From: Aporhodopirellula rubra
GTDB taxonomy: Bacteria; Planctomycetota; Planctomycetia; Pirellulales; Pirellulaceae
Assembly (NCBI RefSeq): GCF_014192335.1
Contig: NZ_JACHXU010000002.1
Span: forward strand, 203,347 to 267,346
Direction of reading: 5' to 3'
Length of the DNA: 64,000 bases
The notes beneath the pieces were generated by a model, which saw nothing but the letters and a program-made list of their open reading frames with translations, did not search any database and was not told where the DNA came from. Numbering within the stretch: the first letter of the stretch is position 1; each line of letters opens with the position of its first letter. A program made the position numbers and the translations under genes. Positions 8,556 to 17,829 of this stretch are shown piece after piece.

Positions 8556-10457
8556 TCATTTGACCACGTTGTTGGTACCCAACAAGACGTTCAACGTTCG
8601 GTTTGCCACTCGCGTAATGTATTTGTTGGGTTGGTCTTTTAAACAGGCTTTCAATTCAGGAATCAACGGCCGGGCCATTTCTCCGGCTTCGCCCAATACG
8701 ATCGCCGCACGCAATCGCCCCCATTGATGCTCACTGACCAATTCCTGCTTCAAAACCGGCAAGGCCAGTTCAGGCGACTCCAACTTCAACAACGCCCGAG
8801 CCGCCGCGATCCGAACGCAGGGGGCTTCGTCAGCAATCGCTGATATGAGTTTTGGCTTCGCCGACGAGGCGACGCTGGACAAATTGCCGATTCCGATCGC
8901 CGCCCAATATCGGATAATAGAATCCTCGTCATCGAGAGCCGACACGAGTTCGGGAAAGTTTTCGGTTCCGCCGATGGCTAGGTTAGCGACGTTACGGATT
9001 TGCTCGATCAGACTGGGATCGGCATTGAGCAAAATGTTATATCGAGCGGCCGTCGTCTTCTCGCGACGTTGGATTTCGGATTCGGGAATCAAACCGATAT
9101 CGCGGGTCTCCACCACCCAATTCAAATGCACATCACGCATCCGCTCGAGAACCGCTTTGTAGGCTTCGTCCGCCGCGAGGCTATTGATTTCGTGTGGATC
9201 CGAATCGAGATCGTATAACTCCTCCGCTGGCTTAGAGTCCGCCATGAACAACGCGGCCGCATCGGAAAGTTTCCCCTCCGCGTGAACACGCCGAAGCTCT
9301 TTCATCGTCGCGCCGTTTTCGGGCGTGTTCATGTATTGGTAGTACGGCTTGAACGGCTCGTAATTCCGAATGTATCGAAACCGTTTGTCACGAACCGCAC
9401 GAATGATGTCGTATCGCTCGTCCATTCGATCGCGAGCACCAAACAAGTATTCGCGTGGTTCGGTCAGGTTCGGTCCCAAGAAAGAACGCCCCTGAAAATA
9501 TTTCGGCGGTTCAACGCTGGCCAGATTCAAGACCGTGGGAGCAAAATCAAGACTGCTAACCAATTGGTCATCAACGGTGTCGGGCACGCCCTGACCGGCG
9601 GTCCGAAGCGATTCCGGGATTCGGATGACAAGTGGGATTTTTGTCCCCGACTCGTACAGCCAACGTTTTGCGCGGGGCAGGCCGACGCCGTGGTCGGACC
9701 AAAACATGATGATCGTGTTGTCGTAGACACCATGGTCTTTGAGTTCCTGAATCCGTTCAGCGACCCAGAAGTCCATCGCAGTGATCAGTTCGTAATTTCG
9801 CTTCCAATCTTCACGCACAATCGGCGTGTCGGGATAATACGGTGGCAAAGTGAGCTTGTCGGGATCCTGTCGTTGTTCGGCCGTCAGGACCTTCGTGACC
9901 TCGTTGTACTTTTCCTCATTCGCGATCCCGCTTTCGTGACAGCCCGTGAAATTGAAGACGGCGAAAAAAGGCTGCGAGTCGTCCTTGCGGTTTTTCCAAT
10001 GTGCTTTCCGGCTGGACTCATCCCAAGATCCCTTCGGTGCTTTGAACTGATAGTCCTCTTTACTGGTGTTCGTGCAGTAGTAACCCGCCTCCCGCAGGTA
10101 GACTGAAAAGGGTTTCACAAAATCAGGAAGCTCGGCCGTACATCGCATGTGATGCGTCCCGAGCGTCGACTGATAGACCCCCGTGATGATTGCCGATCGA
10201 CACGGAGCGCAGACTCCCGCGGTCGTGTAAACATTGGAATACCGCACACCTTGCTTGGCCAGTTCGTCGATGTTTGGCGTTATCGCATCTTCATCACCGT
10301 AACAGCCGATGTGAGGACTAATGTCTTCGCAGGAAAGCCAAATGATGTTTGGACGTTTACGCGTTGTGGCGGGTGCTTGCTCGTTCGCAGGCAACGAATT
10401 CATCGAACAAACGGCTAATGACAAAATGAGGAGTCGTCTCAGCATGTCGGTTTTCAT
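8556..10457 (-). CDS. Secreted sulfatase with C-terminal HEAT-like repeats
   Basis: 633 aa from the chosen Met, which begins a signal peptide; an upstream in-frame start at 10499 adds 14 residues that do not fit one. Sulfatase signature: R-P-N-I-I-W with metal-binding acidic residues at 35-45, then C-A-P-C-R at 83-87. Cys83 is the residue normally oxidised to formylglycine. The C-terminal 130 residues show repeated Ala/Leu-rich helical units resembling HEAT/PBS-lyase repeats, a pairing common in planctomycete sulfatases. The probable role is desulfation of exogenous sulfated polysaccharides in the periplasm or outside the cell. Activation needs a formylglycine-generating or anaerobic sulfatase-maturing enzyme, not seen here. 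Confidence 0.93.
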   Translation of the reverse strand: MKTDMLRRLLILSLAVCSMNSLPANEQAPATTRKRPNIIWLSCEDISPHIGCYGDEDAITPNIDELAKQGVRYSNVYTTAGVCAPCRSAIITGVYQSTLGTHHMRCTAELPDFVKPFSVYLREAGYYCTNTSKEDYQFKAPKGSWDESSRKAHWKNRKDDSQPFFAVFNFTGCHESGIANEEKYNEVTKVLTAEQRQDPDKLTLPPYYPDTPIVREDWKRNYELITAMDFWVAERIQELKDHGVYDNTIIMFWSDHGVGLPRAKRWLYESGTKIPLVIRIPESLRTAGQGVPDTVDDQLVSSLDFAPTVLNLASVEPPKYFQGRSFLGPNLTEPREYLFGARDRMDERYDIIRAVRDKRFRYIRNYEPFKPYYQYMNTPENGATMKELRRVHAEGKLSDAAALFMADSKPAEELYDLDSDPHEINSLAADEAYKAVLERMRDVHLNWVVETRDIGLIPESEIQRREKTTAARYNILLNADPSLIEQIRNVANLAIGGTENFPELVSALDDEDSIIRYWAAIGIGNLSSVASSAKPKLISAIADEAPCVRIAAARALLKLESPELALPVLKQELVSEHQWGRLRAAIVLGEAGEMARPLIPELKACLKDQPNKYITRVANRTLNVLLGTNNVVK

Positions 10458-10820
10458 GGTAATTTTCTTAAGAGAACGGTGCCTCTCAACGCAGACCAAC
10501 CTTCGGGTACGTGCTTCATGAGAGGTGACGTAGCGACGTCAGCAACGAATATAGCTCCCCCCCGACCTCACATCACCCTAAGCAACCAAGAACAAACCAA
10601 ACCATACCAAACCACGGCGACAACACGAAAACCCCAACGCCCGTGATCAAGGCGAAAAATCGGGTTCCGGCCCACAGTGTCCAACAGCAACACAAAGCAG
10701 ACTCACGCTCACAGACTTCACGTTCATTCAGCCAGACGATCGAATGTGACCGGACACTCCGCGGCCGGAGAGACCACCGACCGCAGAGCGTTCGGCCACT
10801 ATCAGGACCCGACAATTCTG
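10458..10820 (-). other. Intergenic stretch, nothing recognised
   Basis: About 360 nt between the sulfatase and cytochrome P450 genes. It is rich in A/C runs (around 10560-10640). The open frames there have no recognisable product. Part of it upstream of 10457 should hold the sulfatase promoter and leader. Confidence 0.5.
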
Positions 10821-12131
10821 CTAGCGTCGCCTGAGTACTCGAAGACGCACGCCCGTGGAGGGTCCCATCGTGATGTTTCGCCGGATGGGTACAACCTCTT
10901 TTTGATCCAATAGCTCGAGTTCATGCGAACGAAGAATCGTCCCGAGCGCGATCACTAACTCATAGATCGCAAACGCTGCTCCGACGCAGCGACGGGTTCC
11001 GCCGCCGAAGGGATAGTACTCGGAGGGCTTGTACGTCCGGTCGAGAAAACGTTCGGGATTGAAATCGTCCGGGGCCTCGTAAACGCTCGAATCGTAGTGC
11101 GTCAAGCATCCCGCCGCGGCAACGCCATGGCCGACGGGAATGTCATAGTCGCCCAACCGGAATGGTTCGCGGACAATCCGCAACACTTCGGGCACGATGG
11201 GATTCAATCGCAAAGCTTCTTGGACGATGGCGTTGAGTAGCGGCATCGTTGCATAGGTTTCGGCTCGACCATCACTCGCGTCGAGTTCCTCACGCAACCG
11301 ATGCAACCAAACCGGATGTCGGTGCAGATGATAGAACGCCCATGCGATGGAAACCGCCGTCGTTTCGTGACCAGCGAACATCAGCGTACCGACCGAATCG
11401 GCGAGCTCCTCGAAATCCCGTGCAGGCGATTCGTCTGTGGATCGGGCGAGAATCGACAACAAGTCGTCACGCTCGTTGATCTCACGACCACGTCGTTCGA
11501 GTTCAGTGCGCAGTTGCTCTCGCAGGTGTTGCTGAGCACTTCGCAAACGATCAATGGGACTGAGTCCTAAAAACGGGAACTGCGTTTTCGGCGAAAAGAA
11601 CAAGATCGGCCAAGATCGCGCCAACACCTTCCTCGTTGACTCGCGAAAATCCGCCAACAGTCGTTCGGTGTCCGCACCCAGAATTGCTTTCAGGATGACA
11701 TCAAGCGAGATATCTGTACCGATTTGCAACCCCGTGAAACTTTCCCTGGATTCGTATTGCTTGATTGCGTTTCTCGCCGTTTCCTGCATCGTGTTTCCAT
11801 ACGTTTTCATGCAGCTTCCGTGCAGCGGCGGCGCGATGCGTTTGCGTTCGGCGCGGTGCTTTGTGCCTTCCATCAGCAACAAGGAACCGGCTCCCAGCAA
11901 CGGGAGCAACGAGTCTCGAGCGAACACGCCGAGGGTGTCCGGTGGTGCGCGAAAGATCAGTTCCACAAGCTCCGGTTTACCGGTCACAACCACGGGACCG
12001 TTCATCGCGGTCATCAAGAATGGATCACCGTAGTTTGCAACCGCTTTTTCAAAGTACCCTTTCGGATTGCGAATCACGCCCCATGTTGATCGCAGAATGC
12101 TCTTCGGACCCGCCGGCAATTGAGAACCCAT
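10821..12131 (-). CDS. Cytochrome P450
   Basis: 436 aa. All three P450 hallmarks are visible: the I-helix oxygen-binding motif A-G-H-E-T-T in the middle, the K-helix E-x-x-R (E-A-L-R) further on, and the heme-binding loop F-G-G-G-T-R-R-C-V-G close to the C-terminus with the thiolate Cys. There is no N-terminal membrane anchor, so it is a soluble bacterial P450. It resembles the fatty-acid or terpene-oxidising groups, but the substrate cannot be assigned. It is monocistronic; no ferredoxin or reductase gene is adjacent. Confidence 0.95.
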   Translation of the reverse strand: MGSQLPAGPKSILRSTWGVIRNPKGYFEKAVANYGDPFLMTAMNGPVVVTGKPELVELIFRAPPDTLGVFARDSLLPLLGAGSLLLMEGTKHRAERKRIAPPLHGSCMKTYGNTMQETARNAIKQYESRESFTGLQIGTDISLDVILKAILGADTERLLADFRESTRKVLARSWPILFFSPKTQFPFLGLSPIDRLRSAQQHLREQLRTELERRGREINERDDLLSILARSTDESPARDFEELADSVGTLMFAGHETTAVSIAWAFYHLHRHPVWLHRLREELDASDGRAETYATMPLLNAIVQEALRLNPIVPEVLRIVREPFRLGDYDIPVGHGVAAAGCLTHYDSSVYEAPDDFNPERFLDRTYKPSEYYPFGGGTRRCVGAAFAIYELVIALGTILRSHELELLDQKEVVPIRRNITMGPSTGVRLRVLRRR

Positions 12132-12890
12132 CGATCAGATTACCTATTCATTAATATGCTAATGCGAACTCGTGCGTTCACTCGGGCTGGCTCGAAGTCA
12201 TTCCTCAGCAGACTTGATCTAGAAAGGCTCGCATCAACGTTTGGCTATCCTCGGCGAACCGCCGGCCAGCATCAGTATTCATCCGCGACTGCAACCCAAT
12301 CGACCTTCGTGTAGATGACCAACGTCAGTTTTAGCGTTGCTGGCATTTGACGAATAGAACGGCGGCCCAAACGCGGTGACGCACTCACTCGACCGCGTGC
12401 TCCCAACGTCGACCGAGTGCCTCCCATCGATCGGCATGCTGAGCGATTTGACCTCCAGGCGGCAATGCTTATACAGCGTCGCCTTCGCGGGGGCGAAATA
12501 AAATCCACAGTGCGAGCAATGCGAGAAAACCACTCGATCGAATCAGCGTTCGCAACACGGACACTCAGGATCTCGCGAACAAATTGGGTACTTCGCAAAC
12601 GCGTGCTGCTCGAAGGAGCTTTCCATCGACTGCACATGAGGACCACCAAAATGGGGTTTCGAAGGAGCGTAACGGCCCCTCCTGACTCGCTATCTACGCC
12701 AAATCTTGACGGAGCTATTATTTAGATTTGGCGAATACCCACGAAAATCTGGGGTGGCGCGAACGCAATCGCTTGACGGTGCGTAGCCAAGCAATAACAA
12801 TTCGTACAGTCTTTGGTCGGACCGATTAGTTGAATTGAGACGTTTTACATAACGTCACGAAATCTCTTTTACCCTGCGCGTCTACTGATC
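12132..12890 (+). other. Long intergenic region without convincing gene
   Basis: About 760 nt between the P450 gene start and the next plus-strand gene. Open frames on both strands are arginine-rich and overlapping, with no family signature, so I do not call them. It contains one 10-bp inverted repeat (separate entry). It may be a decayed gene remnant, but no parent could be recognised. Confidence 0.5.
12697..12733 (+). repeat. Short inverted repeat
   Basis: cgccaaatct and agatttggcg form a perfect 10-bp inverted repeat around a 17-nt loop. It could be a hairpin or an operator. No adjacent gene clearly uses it. Confidence 0.5.
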
Positions 12891-13313
12891 TTGTCCTCTT
12901 ACCGGCCATTAACGACTTGCCTTCTGCTGGCGACCATGTTGCTTAGCAACGTCGCTGGGTGGATGCACGTCGGTTGCTGCGACGCAGAGTCCGGTAATTC
13001 GGGTGCGAATCACGCGAGCGTCACGGCCCAGGCTTCTTGCTGCAGCCACTGCCATTGTCATGCGGGACACCAATCCAGCGGATCCGCCGCTGACGATTCG
13101 GCGAATCCAGATCAAGAATCGACTCCTCACGATTCCGAATCGTGCCATGTGTGCCAGAATCTGTTCGCATCCCGGCATACGGTTCTGACTTCTAGCCCGA
13201 CGGTAGTTTGGGAACCGTTGGCTATCGATTGGTTGCGCCCCGAGCTTTGTGAAGTCTCGATTGAACCAGTCTTTCTGAGCGGACTTTCTGTCCGAGGACC
13301 ACCGAACGTTTAA
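12891..13313 (+). CDS. Small secreted Cys/His-rich protein
   Basis: 140 aa from a TTG start, or 125 aa from the ATG at 12936. The N-terminus is a hydrophobic leader ending around V-A-G-W. The mature part is rich in Cys and His (C-C, C-C-S-H-C-H-C-H, and a later C-H-V-C), suggesting metal binding, for example copper or zinc. I do not recognise a named family. Similar Cys/His-rich exported proteins accompany metal-handling genes in planctomycetes, but no metal transporter is adjacent here. A REP-like palindrome follows directly. Confidence 0.55.
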   Translation: MSSYRPLTTCLLLATMLLSNVAGWMHVGCCDAESGNSGANHASVTAQASCCSHCHCHAGHQSSGSAADDSANPDQESTPHDSESCHVCQNLFASRHTVLTSSPTVVWEPLAIDWLRPELCEVSIEPVFLSGLSVRGPPNV

Positions 13314-13331
13314 AGACGTTCGTTGTTTTTC

Positions 13332-13390
13332 TGTGGCATAGGCTTCTCGCCTGTGGTTGCGCGATGCACGGGCTAGAAGCCTATGCCACA
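13332..13390 (+). repeat. REP-like palindrome, family A
   Basis: A perfect 16-bp inverted repeat (tgtggcataggcttct with agaagcctatgccaca) encloses a GC-rich loop. A diverged copy of the same element lies inside a gene at 18874-18939. It sits between two plus-strand genes and is probably transcribed. Confidence 0.85.
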
Positions 13391-13425
13391 ACCTCTTGGA
13401 TTCCTCGTACCGAAGGTGCGCTCCC

Positions 13426-14631
13426 ATGGCAATTGTCCATGCTGCGCCCGACGAGCAAGGTTGGTTGTCGCGTTTGATGACGACTGATTTTTGCCCGTGG
13501 GCGAATCGTTTCGTTTATTGGCTGAAAGAACCCGTTGGCTGGTTCGCTTTGGCGACCGCCGTCAGTGTCATGATCGGGCTTTACTTCAGCCCGATCGGCT
13601 GGACGTTGGCCGCGTCGCTCACCGCGATCATGCTCACCGGTATGGCATGGCCGTGGGTCGCTGTTCGTGTGACGCAGTGCACGTTGAAACCGGAAACCGA
13701 CGCGGTCCATGAGGACATACCGTGCAAGATGGTGATGAGCGTTCGCAATCGCATTCCGATTCCCGTTTGGGGACTTGCGATCGAAGGTTATCTCGATTGC
13801 GACGCGGACGGCAATGCGAAACCAACCGTTGCTCTGGCCTGCGTTCCGCCGTTCTGCACGGCCGACTACCTAGTCGACGTGACACCGTCGCTGCGTGGGC
13901 ATTATCCGACCAGCAAACCACAAGTTACCTGCTCGTTCCCGTTCGGAATTTGGACCGCGCGGCGTCCGATGAAAGAGATTCAACCGCTGACGGTTTGGCC
14001 CAAACTCTTTGCGATTCGCGGAGTATTGCCGATTATCGGGCAAACGAATTCGGACCAAGGCGAGGGAAGTCGTGGTGGTCGCAGCGGAGACTTTGTGGGC
14101 GTGCGTGAATTCCGCCGTGGTGATTCAGCCAAACATGTCAATTGGATCGCGTCGGCACGATCAGACTCATTAATTGTGACGGAGCGAGGTGGGCCGCAAT
14201 CGGTCACGCTAGACGTTTCGATCGACACTAACAGTCATGGCAATCGCGAATCGTTGGCCCGCCGCATCCGGGTCGCAGCCAGCGTTTTGTCGTCGCTGCA
14301 TCAATCACGGATCACAACCCGGGCTTGGGTCGGAAACATGCGATTGACGTGCAAACACGATGCCCACGGTCGGCGTCAAATGCTCGATGCTTTGGCCAGC
14401 GTCCCCGTTGACGGCGAGTCGTGTGAGCTCGATCAACGAATCAGTTCTCACGCGAGTGTAACGATCTCCGGCACATCGACCGGTTGCGTTTTTATTCTCA
14501 TTGCCAATCCGATGGGAGGCCGCCGCGCCGGTGGAGTGGTTCGCGAGATCATGATTGGCCCGCGTGACGATTTGGCCGCCGCGACGTCGACATTGTGGAA
14601 GGAGGTGCGTGATGCCGACGTTGCCGCTTGA
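13426..14631 (+). CDS. DUF58 domain protein
   Basis: 401 aa from the ATG at 13426; the longer frame from 13357 runs through the REP-like repeat and is rejected. Two hydrophobic segments near residues 35-75 are followed by a soluble domain with the DUF58 signature, G-D-F-V-G-V-R-E-F-R-R-G-D-S-A-K-H-V-N-W, near residue 230. DUF58 proteins resemble vWA-fold chaperone-like partners and are nearly always encoded with a MoxR ATPase and a transglutaminase-like protein, exactly as here. First gene of a five-gene overlapping operon. Confidence 0.92.
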   Translation: MAIVHAAPDEQGWLSRLMTTDFCPWANRFVYWLKEPVGWFALATAVSVMIGLYFSPIGWTLAASLTAIMLTGMAWPWVAVRVTQCTLKPETDAVHEDIPCKMVMSVRNRIPIPVWGLAIEGYLDCDADGNAKPTVALACVPPFCTADYLVDVTPSLRGHYPTSKPQVTCSFPFGIWTARRPMKEIQPLTVWPKLFAIRGVLPIIGQTNSDQGEGSRGGRSGDFVGVREFRRGDSAKHVNWIASARSDSLIVTERGGPQSVTLDVSIDTNSHGNRESLARRIRVAASVLSSLHQSRITTRAWVGNMRLTCKHDAHGRRQMLDALASVPVDGESCELDQRISSHASVTISGTSTGCVFILIANPMGGRRAGGVVREIMIGPRDDLAAATSTLWKEVRDADVAA

Positions 14632-16879
14632 ACGCAAGACAACCGAAGCGATCGTGTTAGCGGTGCTGTCGATCACGGCAGTGGCTGCGCTGCGAATCGG
14701 CGTCGAGCCGCGGACGTTGTTCATCGCTGAGATGTCAGCGATCGCGGTCCTCTTTGTCGCCAGTTCGCCAATTCTCCGTGGGCTGACGCCTACGGCAGTT
14801 CGTGTGTCGGCCTCCGGCCTAGTGGTGACGCCCATCCTTTTCGCAATCTTTGCGCGAGCCACCGGGTCTCCGATTGCCTTCGAGATGACAGCACTCACGA
14901 CATTGGGCTCGGCGTCATTGGCAATGGCACTGGGAAACGATCGCACGCGAGCGATGTCGTTGATCGCGTCGGGATTCTTGACGCAGTTCGCCGTCGCGAT
15001 ATCCGACAGCAAATATGCCGTGCTGTTGGCGATTACTTGGATGGCCGTGTGCGTCTGGCACTTGGTTGCCAATCACTGGGAACGACTCGAACTGTGTGCC
15101 GCCCACCACGTGCGTCGCGGATCCGGCGTTCGGCCGGTGTCGGTGCTCGCGGCGATCGCGATCTGCATCGTCAGTGGATTGGTCGTGAAAGATCGATTCG
15201 GTGACTCGCAACGTTTTGAAATCGGAATCATGCCCACTAGCGGCGGGACACAGTGGTCCGATCCGGCCGCCCGCAGCGGCGTCGGCACCGGCGATGCCGC
15301 GATCGCGGCCAAGGACCATGCGGAATCGTTTGGTGCGGTGGAGTCCGATCTATTTTTGGAATCGACCGAATCAACCTTGTTCGACATGTTCAGCGATTCA
15401 ATTGGCGAACCCAAGAAGAAAAATAAGTGGGAACGACGCCAAGGCATGACTGCCGACCAAGTCCTGGAGGCTCACGCGAAGACATCCAAGAGTGAGAAGG
15501 GCGGCAACTCGTTTTCAACCGACCGAATGCCGGCAAAGAAACACCTGGATCTGAATGACGCGGCGGAGCGTGCGGTGATCCAGTGGGCGGGCCCGACGGG
15601 AATCCGATTGGCCATGAATCGCTACGACACCTTCGACGGCGTGGATTGGACGAATGAGGCAACGCATCGCAACGAAAAGTTAACAAGGCGAGAGATTGCG
15701 AAAGCCGTTTGGTTTTGCGATCCGGCGGCGGGAGCTTTGTCAGGATCGACAACCGAAGTGAACTTATTGAAAGTGCTGCGACTGGATTCCACGCGGTTGC
15801 CCACGCCAATGCTGGCGTCGGCTTTGCATATCAAAGACGTCGATCGCCAGGACTTTTTTGCGATCGATGACGACGGTTCGTTTTTCATGCCGGGTCGCGA
15901 GAAGGTGCCGCAATTGACGGTCGTCAATATCGCATCAACGACGGTGATGGAAGATGAATTGTGGGACCGGCTTCCAGAAACGATTCCATCCGTCGAGCGG
16001 GAGGGCGCGGCTCCTGCCAAGCCTTTGATGCCTTCTACGATGGAATTGCTTCAGAAGGAGATAGAATTGATTCGGCGGGAGCCTCATCCTCCCGGGGATC
16101 ATACGTACCAACAGCTTCGATCTATCGTCGAACATCTACGAACCGAATTCACCTTCGATCGTTCGGCCGAGAACGTTTCATCAGCCCCGATCGAAAAGTT
16201 CCTGCAGACTCGTCGAGGCGGCGACCACCTATTCGCTACCACCGCGGCGTTGATGGCACGCGAGATCGGGTTGCAGTCGCGATTGGTGACCGGATTCTAC
16301 GTTCGACCGTCAGCCATCGACATCGCGGCGCGACATGCCAACGTGTTGCCCGAGGACGTTCACGTTTGGGCTGAGATCCGAATGGACAACGGTCGCTGGT
16401 TCGAGATCGAACCAACGCCGGGATACCGTGAGCCGATCTACACGCCATCGGCTTGGCTGATTGCCTCCCAATTTGCGGCGGCAAAATGGCCCCATGCGTT
16501 GGGACTGTTGGCCGTAGCCTGCCTCCTTTTCGCGACGCGATTGTTCTGGATCGAACTCGGACTCAGCGTGATGTATCCGATCGGCGCGATCATGTGGCCA
16601 CGTGGCCGCATGTCGTTGGCGATGCGAGTGCTGCAAACGCGAGCCAAATATGCCGGATGCCCTCGTGTGGCGGGACGACCGCAACGTGATTGGTTACTGG
16701 CGATCACATCCACCCACGATCAATTACGCGAGTCCGCTCGCCGTTTTTGCGACGCCGCCGATCACGCCGCGTTCGCCGGCGACGACAACCGATTCCACGA
16801 ACACACTGTTTCCAAAGAGCTGATGATGAATCTGAAAATCCACGTCCTCCGGCAATTGACGATTGAGGCCAACGCATGA
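14612..16879 (+). CDS. Membrane transglutaminase-like protein, degenerate active site
   Basis: 755 aa from the ATG at 14612, preceded by the ribosome-binding site ggaagg/ggagg and overlapping the DUF58 stop by 20 nt. The N-terminus has about five to six membrane segments, a long periplasmic part follows, and one C-terminal membrane segment lies near residue 635. The transglutaminase-like core is around residues 525-610. The usual catalytic Cys position (G-x-C-x-x-F-A) reads G-G-D-H-L-F-A, the His is kept in D-V-H-V-W-A, and the Asp position reads W-F-E-I-E-P-T-P. The triad Cys and Asp therefore appear replaced, suggesting a structural rather than catalytic role. Partner of DUF58 and MoxR. Confidence 0.87.
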   Translation: MPTLPLERKTTEAIVLAVLSITAVAALRIGVEPRTLFIAEMSAIAVLFVASSPILRGLTPTAVRVSASGLVVTPILFAIFARATGSPIAFEMTALTTLGSASLAMALGNDRTRAMSLIASGFLTQFAVAISDSKYAVLLAITWMAVCVWHLVANHWERLELCAAHHVRRGSGVRPVSVLAAIAICIVSGLVVKDRFGDSQRFEIGIMPTSGGTQWSDPAARSGVGTGDAAIAAKDHAESFGAVESDLFLESTESTLFDMFSDSIGEPKKKNKWERRQGMTADQVLEAHAKTSKSEKGGNSFSTDRMPAKKHLDLNDAAERAVIQWAGPTGIRLAMNRYDTFDGVDWTNEATHRNEKLTRREIAKAVWFCDPAAGALSGSTTEVNLLKVLRLDSTRLPTPMLASALHIKDVDRQDFFAIDDDGSFFMPGREKVPQLTVVNIASTTVMEDELWDRLPETIPSVEREGAAPAKPLMPSTMELLQKEIELIRREPHPPGDHTYQQLRSIVEHLRTEFTFDRSAENVSSAPIEKFLQTRRGGDHLFATTAALMAREIGLQSRLVTGFYVRPSAIDIAARHANVLPEDVHVWAEIRMDNGRWFEIEPTPGYREPIYTPSAWLIASQFAAAKWPHALGLLAVACLLFATRLFWIELGLSVMYPIGAIMWPRGRMSLAMRVLQTRAKYAGCPRVAGRPQRDWLLAITSTHDQLRESARRFCDAADHAAFAGDDNRFHEHTVSKELMMNLKIHVLRQLTIEANA

Positions 16880-17829
16880 ACACGCTCGCACATCCTCCCC
16901 AGGTTGAAAGCGTCCGCGAAACGCTCGATGACCTGCGACGCCGACTCAATGGCGTCCTGTTGGGCAAGACGGATGCCGTTGAACTCGTCATCGCGTGCTT
17001 GCTAGCCCAAGGGCACCTGCTACTGGATGATCTTCCGGGAACAGGCAAAACGACACTCGCCAAAGCGATCGCGGGTTGTCTTGGTGGCAAACTCGCGCGA
17101 GTCCAATGCACTCCCGATTTGTTGCCATCGGACGTGACCGGGTTCAACATGTTTAACCAGAAGACTCGCGAGTTTGAATTTCACGCGGGTCCGGTGTTCT
17201 CGGACGTCTTGTTAGCCGATGAACTCAACCGCACAACGCCGCGGACACAGAGCGCATTGCTCGAAGCGATGGCCGAACGACAAGTCACGATCGATGCAGT
17301 GCCGTATACGCTTTCGAAGACGTTCTTTGTGATCGCTACACAGAACCCAATCGACTCGCACGGGGCGTATCCACTTCCCGAAGCACAGTTGGATCGATTT
17401 ACGATCAAGCTAAAAATCGGATACCCCGATCGAGCATCGCAAATCGACATTTTGGAAGCGGCGTCGCGTGCGGCGTCGTCCTCCGAAAGTTCGCCATCGG
17501 TTTTGTCGTTGACTGAACTTGCGAGAATTCAAGAAGAGGCGAGAACGATCACAGTGCATCCACGTGTGCGAGAGTACTTGGTCGATTTGGTCGAAGCGAC
17601 TCGCGAGGACTCGGCGATTCAATTGGGTGTTAGCCCGCGAGGCATGTTGTTGTGGCAACGAATTGGACAAGCGTGGGCAATGTTACAAGGCCGTAACTTT
17701 GTGACGCCCAGCGATGTGCTGCATGTGGCACGTCCGGTGTTGTCAGTACGTCTGTTAACGACAAACGATGATGTCGACGCAGTGATCAACCGTTTGCTCG
17801 ACACCGTTCCCGCACCGGAGTACCGATGA
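16876..17829 (+). CDS. MoxR-family AAA+ ATPase
   Basis: 317 aa, typical length. Walker A is P-G-T-G-K-T-T at 54-60, Walker B L-L-A-D-E-L-N-R near 113-120, and an A-T-Q-N-P sensor segment lies near 155. MoxR ATPases act as chaperones that activate or assemble partner proteins, often with DUF58/vWA proteins. The start overlaps the transglutaminase-like gene by ATGA, and the stop overlaps the next start in the same way, showing translational coupling. Confidence 0.95.
   Translation: MNTLAHPPQVESVRETLDDLRRRLNGVLLGKTDAVELVIACLLAQGHLLLDDLPGTGKTTLAKAIAGCLGGKLARVQCTPDLLPSDVTGFNMFNQKTREFEFHAGPVFSDVLLADELNRTTPRTQSALLEAMAERQVTIDAVPYTLSKTFFVIATQNPIDSHGAYPLPEAQLDRFTIKLKIGYPDRASQIDILEAASRAASSSESSPSVLSLTELARIQEEARTITVHPRVREYLVDLVEATREDSAIQLGVSPRGMLLWQRIGQAWAMLQGRNFVTPSDVLHVARPVLSVRLLTTNDDVDAVINRLLDTVPAPEYR

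Noticed and set aside
12272-12725. Overlapping open frames in the 12.1-12.9 kb gap as genes
   Set aside because: Both strands are open, compositions are Arg-rich and no domain is recognisable, so they look like chance frames in GC-rich DNA.
14555-14611. Upstream start for the transglutaminase-like gene
   Set aside because: The extra residues are basic and overlap the DUF58 coding end, while the ATG at 14612 has a ggagg ribosome-binding site.
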